Shown piece after piece: positions 26,459 through 33,974 of a DNA stretch of 64,000 bases. The stretch comes from MB1-2 sp046566065 (GTDB lineage Bacteria; Actinomycetota; CADDZG01; WHSQ01), in the NCBI GenBank assembly GCA_046566065.1, contig JBKHXK010000011.1, positions 5,300 through 69,299 on the forward strand. The letters run 5' to 3'. The translations under genes were made by a program, and so were the position numbers. Every line of letters begins with the position of its first letter. The stretch's first letter is position 1. The notes below the pieces were generated by a model, which ran no database searches, was not told the origin of the DNA, and saw nothing but the letters and a program-made list of their open reading frames with translations.

Positions 26459-26474
26459 CGTTACCCGCTAGTCT
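26455..26474 (+). promoter_or_regulatory. ald -10 box with overlapping hairpin
   Basis: TAGTCT (26469-26474) is 6 nt before ATG 26481. CTAGCG (26455-26460) and CGCTAG (26466-26471) form an inverted repeat across the box, a possible operator. Confidence 0.5.
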
Positions 26475-26480
26475 GCGCAC

Positions 26481-27593
26481 ATGAGGGTTGGGGTTCCGCG
26501 CGAGCTGAAGGACAACGAGTACCGCGTCGCGATCACGCCGGCGGGGGTGCGCGAGTTGGTCGTCGGCGGACACGAAGTGCTGATCGAACGTGAGGCCGGA
26601 GTCGGCTCGAGCATCCCCGACGCCGATTTCGAACGAGCAGGCGCCAAGATCGTCCCGGACGCCGACACCGTCTTCGCCGAGGCCGAGATGGTGCTGAAGG
26701 TGAAGGAGCCGATCGCCGAAGAGTTTCACCGGCTGCGCGAAGGCCTGATCCTGTTCACTTACCTGCACCTCGCTGCGAGCGAGGCCGTCACCCGGGCTCT
26801 GATGGAGGCGGGAACCGCAGGCGTCGCGTACGAGACCGTCGAGCTCCCCGACCGCTCGTTGCCGCTGCTGGCCCCCATGAGCGAAGTGGCGGGGCGGATG
26901 GCTCCTCAGGCAGGTGCCAAGCTGCTGGAGAGGGAACACGGGGGTCGCGGGGTCCTGCTCGGTGGCGTCTCGGGTGTCCGGCCGGGACGCGTGGTCGTGA
27001 TCGGGGCCGGGATGTCCGGCATGAACGCGGCTTGGATCGCGCAGGGCATGGAGGCCGAGGTCGTGATCCTCGACAAGAACATCAACAAGCTGCGCGACGT
27101 CGACCGCATCCACCAGGGCAAGATCCTGACCTTGGCCTCGAACCGCCTGGCGGTGGAGGAGGTCGTGGTCGAGGCCGATCTCGTGATCGGAGCAGTGCTG
27201 GTGCCGGGCGCCATCGCTCCGAAGGTCGTGACCGAGGACGTCGTCAAGGAGATGAAGCCGGGCTCCGTGGTTGTGGATATCTCTATCGATCAAGGCGGTT
27301 GCTTCGAGACCTCGCGCATGACGACCCACTCCGATCCCACTTACGTGGTTCACGACGTCGTGCACTACTGCGTCGGCAACATGCCGGGTGCGGTGCCGCA
27401 CACCTCGACGTACGCCCTGACGAACGCGACGCTGCCCTACGTGGTGGCGCTCGCCGATCACGGACTGAAAGAGGCGGTCGAGCGAGACCCCGCTCTGGCC
27501 AAGGGCGTCAACACCTTCAAGGGAGAGGTCGTCTACGAGCCCGTGGCCGAAGCACACGGGCTCGGTTACACCCCGCTCGACTCGCTGCTCTGA
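26481..27593 (+). CDS. ald: Alanine dehydrogenase
   Basis: 370 residues, full length for the family (371 in M. tuberculosis). Opening MRVGVPRELKDNEYRVAITP, catalytic region with K75-equivalent in MVLKVKEPI, H96-equivalent in LFTYLHLAAS, and the NAD site VVVIGAGMSGMNAAWIA. It converts L-alanine reversibly to pyruvate and ammonia. TAGTCT at 26469-26474 is 6 nt before the ATG, so the mRNA is probably leaderless. A CTAGCG...CGCTAG hairpin (26455-26471) overlaps that box and could be an operator. Confidence 0.94.
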   Translation: MRVGVPRELKDNEYRVAITPAGVRELVVGGHEVLIEREAGVGSSIPDADFERAGAKIVPDADTVFAEAEMVLKVKEPIAEEFHRLREGLILFTYLHLAASEAVTRALMEAGTAGVAYETVELPDRSLPLLAPMSEVAGRMAPQAGAKLLEREHGGRGVLLGGVSGVRPGRVVVIGAGMSGMNAAWIAQGMEAEVVILDKNINKLRDVDRIHQGKILTLASNRLAVEEVVVEADLVIGAVLVPGAIAPKVVTEDVVKEMKPGSVVVDISIDQGGCFETSRMTTHSDPTYVVHDVVHYCVGNMPGAVPHTSTYALTNATLPYVVALADHGLKEAVERDPALAKGVNTFKGEVVYEPVAEAHGLGYTPLDSLL

Positions 27594-27604
27594 CCGAGTC
27601 GGCA

Positions 27605-28525
27605 GTGGTCTCGCAGGACCCGAAGATCGACGAGTTCCTCACCTATCTCCGGTTCGAGAAGGGCCTCGCCGACAACACCATCGCCGCTTACCGAAGAGAC
27701 CTAGCGGTGTGGCAGAGGTACTGCTCGCAACGAGGCATCTCCCCGGGGGGCGCGGCCTCCGACGACCTCACCGACTACCTGGGTTTCCTGCGTTCGAAGG
27801 CCGCGGATGGCGCGGCCTACAGCCCGGCCTCGGTGGCTCGCATGCTGGTGTCGCTGCGCTCGTTCCACCGGTTCCTCGTCAGGGAGGGACACGCGTCCGT
27901 GGACCCCACCGCGAAGATCGGCTCTCCGAAGAGACCCAAGTCGATCCCCAAGGCGATCCCGCTCGAGGATGTCGAGCGCCTGATCGAGTCGCCGGGACGC
28001 GACAACCTGGGCAAGCGAGACCGGGCGATACTCGAGAGCCTCTACGGGGCGGGGATGCGCATCTCCGAGTTGGTCAACCTCGACCTCGACGACGTCGACC
28101 TGGACGAGGGAACGGTCCTGATCAGGTCGGGCAAGGGGGGCAAGTCGAGAAGGGTGCCGATCGGGCGCGCCGCCCGTGCCGCCCTGGGCGACTACATCAC
28201 GACGGTGCGACCCCAGCTCGCCGCCAAGTCCCCAGCCCCGGGGGCCGCGATCTTCCTCAACTCGAGAGGGGGCCGTTTGAGCCGGCAGGGCTGTTGGAAG
28301 ATCTTGAGGCGGTACGCTGAGATGGCCGGCCTCGAGAACCGAGTGTCGCCGCATACGCTGCGGCACTCGTTCGCAACACACATGCTCGATGCCGGGGCGG
28401 ACATCCGGGTGGTTCAGGATCTACTCGGCCACGCCAGTCTTGCTACGACACAGGTGTACACGCTCGTGAGCGACTCGAAGTTGCGAGAGGTTTACTACTC
28501 CTCGCACCCGCGGGCTCGCACCTAG
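27605..28525 (+). CDS. xerD: Site-specific tyrosine recombinase XerD
   Basis: 306 residues. N-terminal SAM-like core-binding domain (FLTYLRFEKGLADNTIAAY) and C-terminal catalytic domain with R in GAGMRISELVNL, K in GKGGKSRRVP, HxxR in HTLRHSFATHML and the H...Y pair in LGHASLATTQVYT. It resolves chromosome dimers at dif with a XerC partner. Start: no ATG is near the ald stop; GTG at 27605 fits the family N-terminus. Position between pyrG and scpAB is as in mycobacteria (Rv1701). Confidence 0.92.
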   Translation: MVSQDPKIDEFLTYLRFEKGLADNTIAAYRRDLAVWQRYCSQRGISPGGAASDDLTDYLGFLRSKAADGAAYSPASVARMLVSLRSFHRFLVREGHASVDPTAKIGSPKRPKSIPKAIPLEDVERLIESPGRDNLGKRDRAILESLYGAGMRISELVNLDLDDVDLDEGTVLIRSGKGGKSRRVPIGRAARAALGDYITTVRPQLAAKSPAPGAAIFLNSRGGRLSRQGCWKILRRYAEMAGLENRVSPHTLRHSFATHMLDAGADIRVVQDLLGHASLATTQVYTLVSDSKLREVYYSSHPRART

Positions 28526-28541
28526 CCCAAGAGGGGGACCG

Positions 28542-28892
28542 ATGGACCAGAAGCAGTTGGACGAAGCTCGTGCACGGCTCGAGGAGGAGCGGGAGACGGT
28601 AGACCGCCAGCTCCTCGATCACGGCGTTGAGGTGGAAGGTGACGAGAACGTCTCGGTGGAGGCCCACGAGGGTTTCGCCGACTCGGCTCAGGTGACCGCC
28701 GAGCGCTCGCAGCAGATCACGATGGTCGAGCAGCTCCGCGTTCGGCGGGCCGATATCCAACGCGCGCTCGAGAAGATCGACGAGGGCACCTACGGCAAGT
28801 GCGAGTCCTGCGGGAAGGAGATCCCGCCCGAGAGGCTCGAAGCCGTGCCCGCGGCCACCCTCTGCGTGGACTGCAAGCAAAAGGCGGGTTGA
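28542..28892 (+). CDS. TraR/DksA family zinc-finger protein
   Basis: 116 residues: a helical coiled-coil hairpin (LDEARARLEEERETVDRQLL; LRVRRADIQRALEKIDEG) and a C-terminal C4 zinc finger CESCGKEI...CVDC. DksA-type proteins insert the coiled coil into the RNA polymerase secondary channel; actinobacterial members are often in the RbpA/CarD-like regulatory set, but their targets are mostly unknown. The acidic tip pair of DksA is not evident. SD GAGGGGG precedes ATG 28542. The stop overlaps deoB (TGATG). Confidence 0.85.
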   Translation: MDQKQLDEARARLEEERETVDRQLLDHGVEVEGDENVSVEAHEGFADSAQVTAERSQQITMVEQLRVRRADIQRALEKIDEGTYGKCESCGKEIPPERLEAVPAATLCVDCKQKAG

Positions 28893-30085
28893 TGCCCGAG
28901 ACCATCCCGGACCGCCTGCGGGCGGTCGTCGTGGTGGTGCTGGACTCGGTCGGTATCGGCGGAGCACCGGACGCGGCAGCCTTCGGGGACGAGGGGTCCG
29001 CCACCCTGCCTCATGTCGCCGAGGCGGTCGGCGGTCTGCGACTTCCCAACATGCAGCGGCTCGGTCTGGGCAACATCGTGCCGATCGCAGGGGTGGCGCC
29101 CGCACCCGATCCGACCGGGGCCTTCGGGGCCCTGGTCGAGCGCTCGCCGGGGAAGGACACCACGACCGGGCACTGGGAGCTTGCCGGGATCATCCTCGAG
29201 CAGCCCTTCCCGACCTATCCGGACGGCTTCCCGCCCGACGTGATCGAGGCTTTCGAGGCGGCGGTGGGGACCCGGTCGCTCGGCAACGTGGCGGCGTCCG
29301 GCACCGAGATCATCGAGCGCTTGGGGGCCGAGCACATGGCCACCGGCTATCCGATCGTCTACACCTCGGCGGACAGCGTTTTCCAGATCGCCGCCCATAT
29401 CGGGGTCATCCCGCTGGCGGCGCTCTACGAGATGTGCGAGAAGGCCCGGGCCATCATGAGGGGGCCGCACGAGGTCGGGCGCGTGATCGCGAGGCCCTTC
29501 GAAGGCGAGCCCGGCTCGTTCGAACGGACCCCGGACCGTCACGACTACTCGGTGCTGCCCCCTCGGGACACCGTGCTGGACGAGATAAGCGGGGCCGGCC
29601 TCGAGGTCCGAGGGGTCGGGAAGATCTCGGACATCTTCGCCGGCCGGGGGCTCACCTCGTCGAGACCGACCCGGTCGAACGCCGAGGGCATAGCGGCGCT
29701 GGCCGAGGAGATCGGGGCGATCGAGAGGGGACTGGTCTTCGCCAACCTCGTCGATTTCGACCAGGCGTTCGGCCACCGCAACGACCCGCAGGGCTACGCC
29801 GAGGCGCTGGAGGCCTTCGATCGCGGCCTTCCCGGGATCGTGTCGGCCCTGGGTCCCGACGACGCCCTCTTCATAACCGCCGACCATGGGAACGACCCGA
29901 CCACCCCGTCCACGGATCACTCGCGCGAACGGGTTCCGGTTTTGGTGGCGGGCCGAAGGATCGCGGCGGGAAGGGATCTGGGGGAGCGCGCCTCGTTCAC
30001 CGATCTCGGCGCCACCGTGGCAGATCTTCTCGGCGTCGAGACCGGGACCCCCGGCGCGTCCTTCGGCGCCGACCTGCTCGGCTAG
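28892..30085 (+). CDS. deoB: Phosphopentomutase
   Basis: 397 residues, full length. It opens with VVVVLDSVGIGGAPDAAAFG (metal-binding Asp), has the GKDTTTGHWELAGI insertion with the phosphorylated Thr region and the closing metal site FITADHGNDPTTPSTDHS. It interconverts (deoxy)ribose-1-phosphate and -5-phosphate in nucleoside salvage. ATG 28892 overlaps the traR stop; a longer in-frame extension to 28799 lies inside traR and is rejected. Confidence 0.93.
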   Translation: MPETIPDRLRAVVVVVLDSVGIGGAPDAAAFGDEGSATLPHVAEAVGGLRLPNMQRLGLGNIVPIAGVAPAPDPTGAFGALVERSPGKDTTTGHWELAGIILEQPFPTYPDGFPPDVIEAFEAAVGTRSLGNVAASGTEIIERLGAEHMATGYPIVYTSADSVFQIAAHIGVIPLAALYEMCEKARAIMRGPHEVGRVIARPFEGEPGSFERTPDRHDYSVLPPRDTVLDEISGAGLEVRGVGKISDIFAGRGLTSSRPTRSNAEGIAALAEEIGAIERGLVFANLVDFDQAFGHRNDPQGYAEALEAFDRGLPGIVSALGPDDALFITADHGNDPTTPSTDHSRERVPVLVAGRRIAAGRDLGERASFTDLGATVADLLGVETGTPGASFGADLLG

Positions 30086-30097
30086 CGCCACCTTCTC

Positions 30098-30116
30098 GGA
30101 GGCGGGCGCCGCCTCC
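30098..30116 (+). terminator. GC hairpin after deoB
   Basis: GGAGGCGG (30098-30105) pairs perfectly with CCGCCTCC (30109-30116) around a 3-nt loop, 12 bp after the deoB stop. There is no T-run, so it is at best a hairpin-only terminator as often seen in high-GC actinobacteria. Confidence 0.45.
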
Positions 30117-30167
30117 AGCCTCCGGGGCGACCGGGCAACGCGGATCGCGCTCCGAAGAAACTGGGCC

Positions 30168-30197
30168 TTGTGTCATCTAGTGTGGGCGTTGTAACCT
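30168..30197 (+). promoter_or_regulatory. Candidate parA promoter
   Basis: TTGTGT (30168-30173) and TAACCT (30192-30197) with an 18-bp spacer would start transcription near 30203. The palindrome at 30212-30225 would then lie just inside the transcript start, a position suited to autorepression by the partner protein. Confidence 0.4.
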
Positions 30198-30210
30198 CCG
30201 ACCCCCTGAC

Positions 30211-30226
30211 TACTTGTCGACAAGTT
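30211..30226. repeat. Tetramer-phased array 1 with a perfect 14-bp palindrome, upstream of parA
   Basis: ACTTGTCGACAAGT at 30212-30225 is a perfect palindrome. Read in steps of four it is TACT TGTC GACA AGTT. It lies 37 bp before the parA start codon. Founder example of the family described in the findings. Confidence 0.75.
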
Positions 30227-30262
30227 TCTTTGGACACATCTCGTGTGGGAACCGGAGGTCAT

Positions 30263-31183
30263 ATGGAGCGATCCGAAACCATTTCACCCGCTGTCGCCGA
30301 GCCGGATCCCGGCGCGGTCGAGCCGAGCCCGGGCGAGGTCGGCGTGACCACCCCGACGGCGGAGGTGCCGTACCCGTCGGCGGCGGCGCCACACAGCGCT
30401 CGCATCATCGCCGTCGTCAACCAGAAGGGCGGCGTGGGCAAGACCACCACCACGATCAGCCTCGGGGCGGGCCTCGCCGAGCTGGGCCAGAACGTTCTGC
30501 TGGTCGACTTCGATCCTCAGGGGGGTTGCGCTCTCGGGTTGGGGATCGAGCCGGGCGGTCTGGAGCTCTCGGTCTACAACGCGCTTCTCGACCGGCACTG
30601 CGAGGTCGAAGAGGTCATCCTGAAGACCAACGTCCCGAACCTCGAGCTCCTGCCCTCGAACATCGATCTCTCGGCGGCCGAGCTGATGCTCGTTCAGGAG
30701 GTCGCCCGAGAGCAGACCTTGATGCGCGTCCTCGCACCCCTAAGGGTCAAGTACGACTTTATCCTTATAGATTGTCCGCCGTCCCTCGGTCTGCTGACCA
30801 TCAACGCCCTGACGGCAGCCGACGGCGTCCTGGTGCCGCTCGAGTGCGAGTACTACGCCCTGCGCGGGATGGGGCTGCTGATGGACTCGATCGAGCGGAT
30901 CCGAGAGAGGCTGAACCCCCGCCTCCAGATCGATGGGATCCTGGCCACGATGTTCGACAACCGGACGCTTCACGGCCGGGAGGTGCTCGAGAGGGTAGAG
31001 GAGGCCTTCGGGCAGTGGTTGTTCGACACCAAGATCAGAAAGACGATCCGCTTCGCCGAGGCCCCGGTGGCCGGCGAGCCGATCATGTCCTATGCCCCCA
31101 CCTCCACGGGTGCGGCGGCCTACCGGAAGCTATCCATGGAGGTGATGGACCGTGTCGCGACGCGCCAGTCTGCCCGGAGCTGA
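30263..31183 (+). CDS. Chromosomal ParA family ATPase (Rv1708/PldP-like)
   Basis: 306 residues. A Pro/Ala/Glu-rich N-terminal extension of about 45 residues precedes a deviant Walker A KGGVGKT (residues 55-61), the DFDPQGG motif and ILIDCPPSLGLL. Sequence around LLPSNIDLSAAELMLV is close to the orphan ParA of M. tuberculosis (Rv1708) and the corynebacterial PldP, which also sit just upstream of scpA-scpB. ParA ATPases move or position DNA cargo with a partner protein. ATG 30263 has GGAGGT upstream and leaves the palindromic array outside the gene; a frame reaching 30170 is rejected. It overlaps the next gene by 32 bp, implying coupled synthesis of an ATPase-partner pair. Confidence 0.85.
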   Translation: MERSETISPAVAEPDPGAVEPSPGEVGVTTPTAEVPYPSAAAPHSARIIAVVNQKGGVGKTTTTISLGAGLAELGQNVLLVDFDPQGGCALGLGIEPGGLELSVYNALLDRHCEVEEVILKTNVPNLELLPSNIDLSAAELMLVQEVAREQTLMRVLAPLRVKYDFILIDCPPSLGLLTINALTAADGVLVPLECEYYALRGMGLLMDSIERIRERLNPRLQIDGILATMFDNRTLHGREVLERVEEAFGQWLFDTKIRKTIRFAEAPVAGEPIMSYAPTSTGAAAYRKLSMEVMDRVATRQSARS

Positions 31184-31520
31184 CGAGCTGTTCCGCAGGA
31201 CTTCGACCGAGAAACCCCGTCCCCAGGCGGAGGAAAGTCCACAAGAAGCCAAGTCGACAAAGCTACAAGTCGCCCCAGCAGAGCCCGTCGCGCAGGCGGT
31301 CGAGGCCCCTCGGCGGGGCCCCAAGCACGACGAGAAGATCACCTTCTACTGCACGAGCGAGGATCTCATGGGCCTGGAGCGCGCTCGCTTGAAGCTGCGC
31401 TCCGAGCACGGGGTGGCGGCCGATCGAGGCCGCATCGTCAGGGCCGCCCTGGCGTACGTGCTGGAGGATTTCGAGGCTCGCTCGGATGACTCCATCCTGC
31501 TGCGTCGCCTCGACGGATAA
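31152..31520 (+). CDS. Ribbon-helix-helix DNA-binding protein, putative ParA partner
   Basis: 122 residues. Residues 1-57 are basic and disordered, starting with a short helix (RRASLPGADELFRRT) that resembles the N-terminal ParA-stimulating peptides of ParB and ParG. Residues 61-67 (EKITFYC) form a beta strand, 69-87 helix A and 90-109 helix B (DRGRIVRAALAYVLEDF), the order and spacing of a ribbon-helix-helix (MetJ/Arc/ParG/omega) domain. GTG 31152 has GGAGGTGAT 5 nt upstream and lies inside parA. The gene itself contains a copy of the tetramer array. Prediction: it binds the arrays and links them to ParA. No named family recognised; function inferred from fold and context. Confidence 0.72.
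   Translation: MSRRASLPGADELFRRTSTEKPRPQAEESPQEAKSTKLQVAPAEPVAQAVEAPRRGPKHDEKITFYCTSEDLMGLERARLKLRSEHGVAADRGRIVRAALAYVLEDFEARSDDSILLRRLDG
31252..31271. repeat. Tetramer-phased array 2, inside the ribbon-helix-helix gene
   Basis: AGTC GACA, one non-fitting tetramer, then TACA AGTC in the same phase (31252-31271). The codons fall in the disordered N-terminal part of the protein, where sequence is free to vary. Confidence 0.5.
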
Positions 31521-31557
31521 CACTCCCCGCCGAACCGGACCGGCTCGGCGGGGAGTG
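31521..31557 (+). terminator. Strong 13-bp stem hairpin after the ribbon-helix-helix gene
   Basis: CACTCCCCGCCGA (31521-31533) is perfectly complementary to TCGGCGGGGAGTG (31545-31557) with an 11-nt loop, starting at the base after the stop codon. No T-tract follows. Likely ends the parA operon transcript, or protects its 3' end. Confidence 0.6.
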
Positions 31558-31798
31558 CAGACGACAGGATCCGTGAACAGTAAAGGTCTGCTAGAGACTT
31601 ATATGCTGTCGGGTCTGCGGAGATCTATCTGGCCGAGCCGCTGCTCTCCTGGGGGGAGCGGGCGCGGCGCCTTCTGACCGAGGGTAGCGGCGCCGCGACG
31701 CAGCGATCGGTGCTCATCGCCGGGCGAGGTGCGGAGGAAGGCAGCTCCGCGGCCTCGGTCCACCTGCCGAGAACGGGTCCGGGCGCCCACCGTTCGGA

Positions 31799-31850
31799 TG
31801 TCTACCCCTCGACAAGGCGACGTATGGCTTCATCGACTTGTCTACTTATC
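31799..31850. repeat. Tetramer-phased array 3
   Basis: Ten of thirteen consecutive tetramers in one phase have the form NRYN, ending with the unbroken run CATC GACT TGTC TACT TATC. Lies in the gene-free region after the parA operon. Confidence 0.65.
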
Positions 31851-31887
31851 TCCGGTCCCTGACGGCATCGCTGCTGGTGAGGGCCAC

Positions 31888-31931
31888 TATCGACTTATCG
31901 ATGTGGAGATTTATAAACCTACCGATAAGTG
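31888..31931. repeat. Tetramer-phased array 4
   Basis: Ten of eleven tetramers fit NRYN in one phase: TATC GACT TATC GATG, one break, then GATT TATA AACC TACC followed by GATA AGTG. The phase is offset by 1 from array 3. Confidence 0.65.
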
Positions 31932-32149
31932 GCCTTGGCGACACCGACCACCGGTCAGCGCGTTCGTGGCGACGATCGCCTTCACAGCTCGGCCTTCCCG
32001 GGAGGTGTCCGCCTCGTCCGGCCCGGGGGCAGTGCGAGCGCGGCCGCGGTGCGGCCGTCCTCGGACGGGATCGCATCCGGAATCCAAGCGGGGGAGCGCT
32101 CTCGAGCTCTGCCATCGTGCCAAGTATAACTCTGAACGTTAGATAGAGA

Positions 32150-32794
32150 CTAGGTGAGGCCGGTGAGGCCGGTCACGATCCTCGCCACGAAATCGATGAA
32201 GGGGCGCAGCAGCGAGGCGGGGCCGAGGAAGACGATCACCAGCAGGATCAGGAAGCCGTAGCGGTCGAGGAAGAAGATGACCTTCTGCTTGCTGGGAGGG
32301 AGGAAGATCGTGAGCAACCTGGAGCCGTCCAGAGGGGGGATCGGAAGCAGGTTGAACACGGCCAGGACCACGTTGATGTAGATGAAGGCCGTGAGGAAGT
32401 CGAACAGGAACCCGATCTCGCCGGCCGCACCCACCGCCCGATACAGGAGTGCGCCGACGATGGCGAGGGCGACGTTCATCAGCGGCCCCGCGAGTGCCAC
32501 CAACGCCGCGCCGAAACGCCGGGAGGAGAGCGCCTCCGGTCTGAACTCCACCGGCTTGCCCCAGCCGAAGCCCGCGATCAGGATCAGGACGGTGCCCAGG
32601 GGATCGAGGTGTTTGATCGGGTTGAGGGTGAGGCGGCCCATCGCGCGGGGGAGGCGGTCGCCCTGCAGGTCGGCGGCCAGGGCGTGCGCGTATTCGTGGA
32701 GACCGATGGCCAGGAGCAGAGACCCGGACAGGATGATGAAGATGATCAGCCCCTCCCATCCCTGCGAGAGGAAAGACAGGGGGCCAGAGCTCAT
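32150..32794 (-). CDS. Site-2 protease family (M50) membrane metalloprotease
   Basis: 214 residues, five to six membrane helices. The zinc motif HEYAH in LLLAIGLHEYAHALAAD and the second motif NLLPIPPLDGSRLL are intact. The family cuts membrane-bound substrates; this compact rhomboid-like S2P class has no PDZ domain. TAGAAT (32803-32808) lies 8 nt before the ATG, so the transcript is probably leaderless. Such a gene often lies between trpS and the scpA/parA genes in actinobacteria; no functional link is known. Confidence 0.88.
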   Translation of the reverse strand: MSSGPLSFLSQGWEGLIIFIILSGSLLLAIGLHEYAHALAADLQGDRLPRAMGRLTLNPIKHLDPLGTVLILIAGFGWGKPVEFRPEALSSRRFGAALVALAGPLMNVALAIVGALLYRAVGAAGEIGFLFDFLTAFIYINVVLAVFNLLPIPPLDGSRLLTIFLPPSKQKVIFFLDRYGFLILLVIVFLGPASLLRPFIDFVARIVTGLTGLT

Positions 32795-32802
32795 GGCCCG
32801 CT

Positions 32803-32808
32803 ATTCTA
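32803..32808 (-). promoter_or_regulatory. Leaderless -10 box, M50 protease gene
   Basis: TAGAAT on the minus strand, 8 nt before ATG 32794. Confidence 0.55.
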
Positions 32809-32850
32809 GGGCCGCGTCCGGCGTCCGCTCGTCAATCAGGAGGTCTAAAG

Positions 32851-33861
32851 CTGAACACGAGGGTTACTGAATCGCGCAAGAGAGTGTTCAGCGGCATCCA
32901 ACCCACGGGCGAGGCCCACATCGGCAACTACTTCGGGGCGATCCGCAACTGGGTCGCCCAGCAAGACGAGCACGAGGCCTTCTACTGCATCGTGGACCTG
33001 CATTCGCTCACCCTTCCGTGGGATCCCGCCGAGCTCGAGCGGGCCACCATCACCAAAGCAGCCGAGTTGATGGCGTGCGGGATCGACCCCGCCCGGGCCG
33101 TCCTGTTCGTCCAGTCACAGGTCGCGGCCCACAGCGAGCTGGCCTGGATCCTGAGCTGCGTCGCACGGATGGGGGAGCTCAGACGGATGGTGCAGTTCAA
33201 GGAGAAGTCGAAGGGGGAGACCGAGTCGGTCGGCGTGGGCCTGTTCACCTATCCGGTCCTCCAGGCAGCGGACGTCCTTCTTTATAGGGCCCACGGGGTC
33301 CCGGTCGGCGAGGACCAGCGCCAACACATCGAGCTCATGCGAGACATAGGGCAGCGCTTCAACAGCCAGCTCGGCAAGACCTTCGTGTTGCCGGAGGCCT
33401 GGGTGCCGCCGGCGGGAGCCCGGATCATGGCCCTCGACGACCCTTCTCAGAAGATGAGCAAATCGGCCGGCCGGCCGGGGTCGAGCGTGGCCCTGACCGA
33501 GACGCCTACGGCGATCGCCAAGAAGGTGCGCGCGGCGGTGACCGATTCCGGCAAGGAGGTGCGGGCGGCCGAGGACAAGCCGGCGATAACGAACCTGCTG
33601 ACGATCATGTCGCTGGCACAAGGGGAGCCGGTGGGGGCGCTGGAAGAGCGCTTCGCCGGTTCGGGTTACGGGGATTTCAAGGCGGCCGTGGCGGAGGCAC
33701 TGATCGAGCGGCTGAGTCCCATCCGGGAGCGCTACGAGGACCTGATGGCCGATCCGGGCGAGGTGAAGCGGCTCCTTGCGGCCGGAGCAGACCGGGCCCG
33801 GGAGGTCGCGGAGACGACGATGAAAGACGTACGGGCCCGGGTGGGCCTCGCCCCCCTTTAG
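32851..33861 (+). CDS. trpS: Tryptophanyl-tRNA synthetase, probable CTG start
   Basis: 336 residues. Class I synthetase: opening KRVFSGIQPTGEAHIGNY with the HIGH-equivalent HIGN, and the KMSKSAGRPGS loop near residue 205. It charges tRNA-Trp. GTG 32884 would remove the first strand (KR) and has no ribosome site. CTG at 32851 has AGGAGGT at 32838-32844 with a 6-nt gap and restores a normal N-terminus, so it is chosen. No other ATG, GTG or TTG is available between them. Confidence 0.88.
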   Translation: MNTRVTESRKRVFSGIQPTGEAHIGNYFGAIRNWVAQQDEHEAFYCIVDLHSLTLPWDPAELERATITKAAELMACGIDPARAVLFVQSQVAAHSELAWILSCVARMGELRRMVQFKEKSKGETESVGVGLFTYPVLQAADVLLYRAHGVPVGEDQRQHIELMRDIGQRFNSQLGKTFVLPEAWVPPAGARIMALDDPSQKMSKSAGRPGSSVALTETPTAIAKKVRAAVTDSGKEVRAAEDKPAITNLLTIMSLAQGEPVGALEERFAGSGYGDFKAAVAEALIERLSPIRERYEDLMADPGEVKRLLAAGADRAREVAETTMKDVRARVGLAPL

Positions 33862-33921
33862 GCGGCCGAAAGCCGGGGGCCGGGGGCGCTCCGCCGATAA
33901 GCTCCAACCACCTCACCGAGG

Positions 33922-33937
33922 CCCCTCGGACGAGGGG
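33922..33937. terminator. Short hairpin after trpS
   Basis: CCCCTCG (33922-33928) and CGAGGGG (33931-33937) can pair with a very tight loop (effectively 6 bp around 4 nt). It lies 60 bp after trpS and directly before array 5. Weak terminator candidate. Confidence 0.35.
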
Positions 33938-33939
33938 AT

Positions 33940-33963
33940 TGTCGACAAGTAGATAGATCAACA
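33940..33963. repeat. Tetramer-phased array 5, upstream of scpA
   Basis: Six unbroken tetramers: TGTC GACA AGTA GATA then GATC AACA. It starts in the palindrome TTGTCGACAA (33939-33948) and ends 11 bp before the scpA start codon, touching its ribosome site AGGAGA. Confidence 0.7.
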
Positions 33964-33974
33964 TAGGAGAGCCC

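Larger units (their letters stand above)
31558..32149. other. Gene-free 0.6-kb region between convergent genes, carrying two long tetramer arrays
   Basis: No frame here has a start with a ribosome site, recognisable protein sequence or normal third-codon composition. It contains the arrays at 31799-31850 and 31888-31931, plus weak pieces near 31596-31607 (GACT TATA TGCT), 31622-31629 (GATC TATC) and 32142-32145. AT-rich islands in otherwise GC-rich DNA. It is the largest gene-free stretch in the window and lies between the parA operon and the M50 protease gene that is transcribed toward it: a good candidate for the main centromere-like site. Confidence 0.6.

Noticed and set aside
31729..32142. 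137-residue open frame in the gene-free region after the parA operon, and others on both strands there
   Set aside because: No ribosome site or leaderless box, low-complexity Arg/Pro-rich translation, and the frame runs through the tetramer arrays. I treat the region as non-coding.
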